Assembly (NCBI GenBank): GCA_014534415.1
Contig: JACVRM010000139.1
Location: 1 to 5,442 of the forward strand
Reading direction: 5' to 3'
DNA: 5,442 nt
Origin: Thermoleophilia bacterium
GTDB taxonomy: Bacteria > Actinomycetota > Thermoleophilia > Gaiellales > Gaiellaceae
The notes below the pieces were generated by a model. It was not told the DNA's origin, did not search any database, and saw nothing but the letters and a program-made list of their open reading frames with translations. Positions 4,757 through 5,442 of this stretch are shown in pieces; position 1 is the stretch's first letter, and every line of letters starts with the position of its first letter. Made by a program: the position numbers and the translations under genes.

Positions 4757-5442
4757 CAGGCCTCCTCCACCGTGACGCGGCCCCCGTCGAGCCGCACCCG
4801 CCAGTGGCGGTCGAAGGCTCGAACACCGTTCAGCTGAAGGGTGCCCGCCCACGAAGGCATCTCGGCCGGGGCGACCGACTCGAGCGTATGGCGCTCACGA
4901 TCCGGCTCGAGGCCGAGCAGCACCTGGAGAAGGAGAACCGGCGTCGCCGCGGCCCATGCCTGCGGCCGTGCCGCGGTGGGGTAGGCGATCGGAAAAGACG
5001 TCTCGGCGCGCTGGAACCCTGCGAAGACCTCCGGCAGCTGATGCTCGAAGTGCCGCGCGACGCCGACGATGCGGCGCACGATGCGTTGTGCCTCGGGCCA
5101 GCGGCGCTGCCGCGCAAGCCCCGCCGCAACCAGAGAGTTGTCGTGCGGCCAGACGCTGCCGTTGTGGTACGAGATCGGGTTGTAGCCGGCCTCGGCGCTC
5201 GACATGGTGCGAACCCCCCAACCCGACCAGAGGTCGCGTCCCATGAGCTGATCCACGACCGCCGTGACCCGCTCGGGCAGAGCGATGCCGCTCCACAGCA
5301 GGTGGCCGATGTTGGAGCACAGCGCATCGACGGGCCGCTTGTCGCCGTCCAGCGCGAGCGCGTAGTAGCCGCCGCGCTCCTCGATCCAGAACGCCTCGTC
5401 GAAGCGCGCGCGCAGCTCGTCCGCCTCGCGCTCGAGCCGCTC
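4756..5442 (-). CDS. Amylo-alpha-1,6-glucosidase / glycogen-debranching-like protein, C-terminal part
   Basis: The last 228 codons of a larger gene that continues past the right edge; the frame is open to base 5442, although the first internal GTG is at 5256. The visible part belongs to the (alpha/alpha)6-barrel glycosidase group annotated as amylo-alpha-1,6-glucosidase, often with a glycogen-debranching N-terminal domain. Such proteins usually run to about 650-720 residues, so roughly the last third is seen. In visible-residue numbering the key segments are FWIEERGGYYALALDGDKRP (18-37), SNIGHLLWSGI (43-53), WSGWGVRTMSS (72-82), YNPISYHNGSVWPHDN (87-102), GFQRAETSFPIAYPTAARPQ (142-161) and a C-terminal beta tail ending in GGRVTVEEA. 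Members are thought to cut alpha-1,6 or related glucosidic links in glycogen-like glucans or glycosides; the exact substrate is uncertain. Its TGA overlaps the glycosyltransferase ATG by one base (TGATG), so the two are co-translated. Confidence 0.88.
   Translation of the reverse strand, partial: ERLEREADELRARFDEAFWIEERGGYYALALDGDKRPVDALCSNIGHLLWSGIALPERVTAVVDQLMGRDLWSGWGVRTMSSAEAGYNPISYHNGSVWPHDNSLVAAGLARQRRWPEAQRIVRRIVGVARHFEHQLPEVFAGFQRAETSFPIAYPTAARPQAWAAATPVLLLQVLLGLEPDRERHTLESVAPAEMPSWAGTLQLNGVRAFDRHWRVRLDGGRVTVEEA
4761..4768 (-). promoter_or_regulatory. Strong ribosome binding site that fixes the glycosyltransferase start
   Basis: On the minus strand GGAGGAGG (4768-4761) precedes the ATG at 4756; the first GGAGG core ends seven bases before the start codon. 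It is encoded within the last codons (Glu-Glu-Ala) of the upstream glucosidase gene. It is the only clear consensus-like Shine-Dalgarno sequence found before a start codon in this window, and it rules in favour of ATG 4756 over the in-frame ATG at 4852. Confidence 0.85.

Noticed and set aside
1..5442. CRISPR array, tRNA, rRNA, insertion sequence, phage gene or toxin-antitoxin pair
   Set aside because: No spaced direct repeats, cloverleaf features, transposase motifs or small paired genes were seen by reading both strands; the genes present are ordinary enzyme and transporter families.

Overview
The window is GC-rich (roughly 70% by eye), gene-dense bacterial DNA with GTG starts, many weak ribosome binding sites, stop/start overlaps between adjacent genes, and long spurious open frames on the wrong strand. 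The protein families and their style suggest an actinobacterium, possibly of the Thermoleophilia (Gaiellales/Solirubrobacterales) type. That placement is inferred from composition and protein style, not from a marker gene.

Plus-strand block (1-2318). The window opens in the last 28 codons of a gene whose tail fits the C-terminus of a PLP-dependent trans-sulfuration enzyme (cystathionine gamma-synthase/lyase family). A 108-base intergenic region follows. It holds two candidate promoters and a perfect GC-rich palindrome. Next is a complete metallo-beta-lactamase-fold hydrolase with all zinc-ligand positions present. It overlaps by four bases (GTGA) a 12-helix MFS exporter of the EntS/MFS_3 type, so the two look like one translationally coupled hydrolase-exporter unit.

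Strand switch (2316-2372). The MFS gene and the MATE gene converge. The 51 bases between their stop codons are almost wholly occupied by an imperfect stem-loop with perfect 13-base outer arms, and each arm reaches into one of the two stop codons. It is probably a shared bidirectional terminator, with internal palindromes that leave an operator or dispersed-repeat role open.

Minus-strand block (5442 down to 2370). In transcription order it holds the C-terminal third of an amylo-alpha-1,6-glucosidase (glycogen-debranching-like) protein cut by the window edge, a GT4 glycosyltransferase, and a DinF-type MATE efflux protein. The first two overlap as TGATG, and a strong GGAGGAGG ribosome binding site lies inside the last codons of the upstream gene. 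The 44-base gap before the MATE gene can form two mutually exclusive hairpins, one of which covers the MATE start codon. The first two genes point to glucan or glycoconjugate metabolism. The MATE gene may be co-transcribed but need not share their function.

No tRNA, rRNA, CRISPR array, insertion sequence or phage gene was seen, and no clearly new multi-gene system. The points most worth a second look are in the three intergenic regions.
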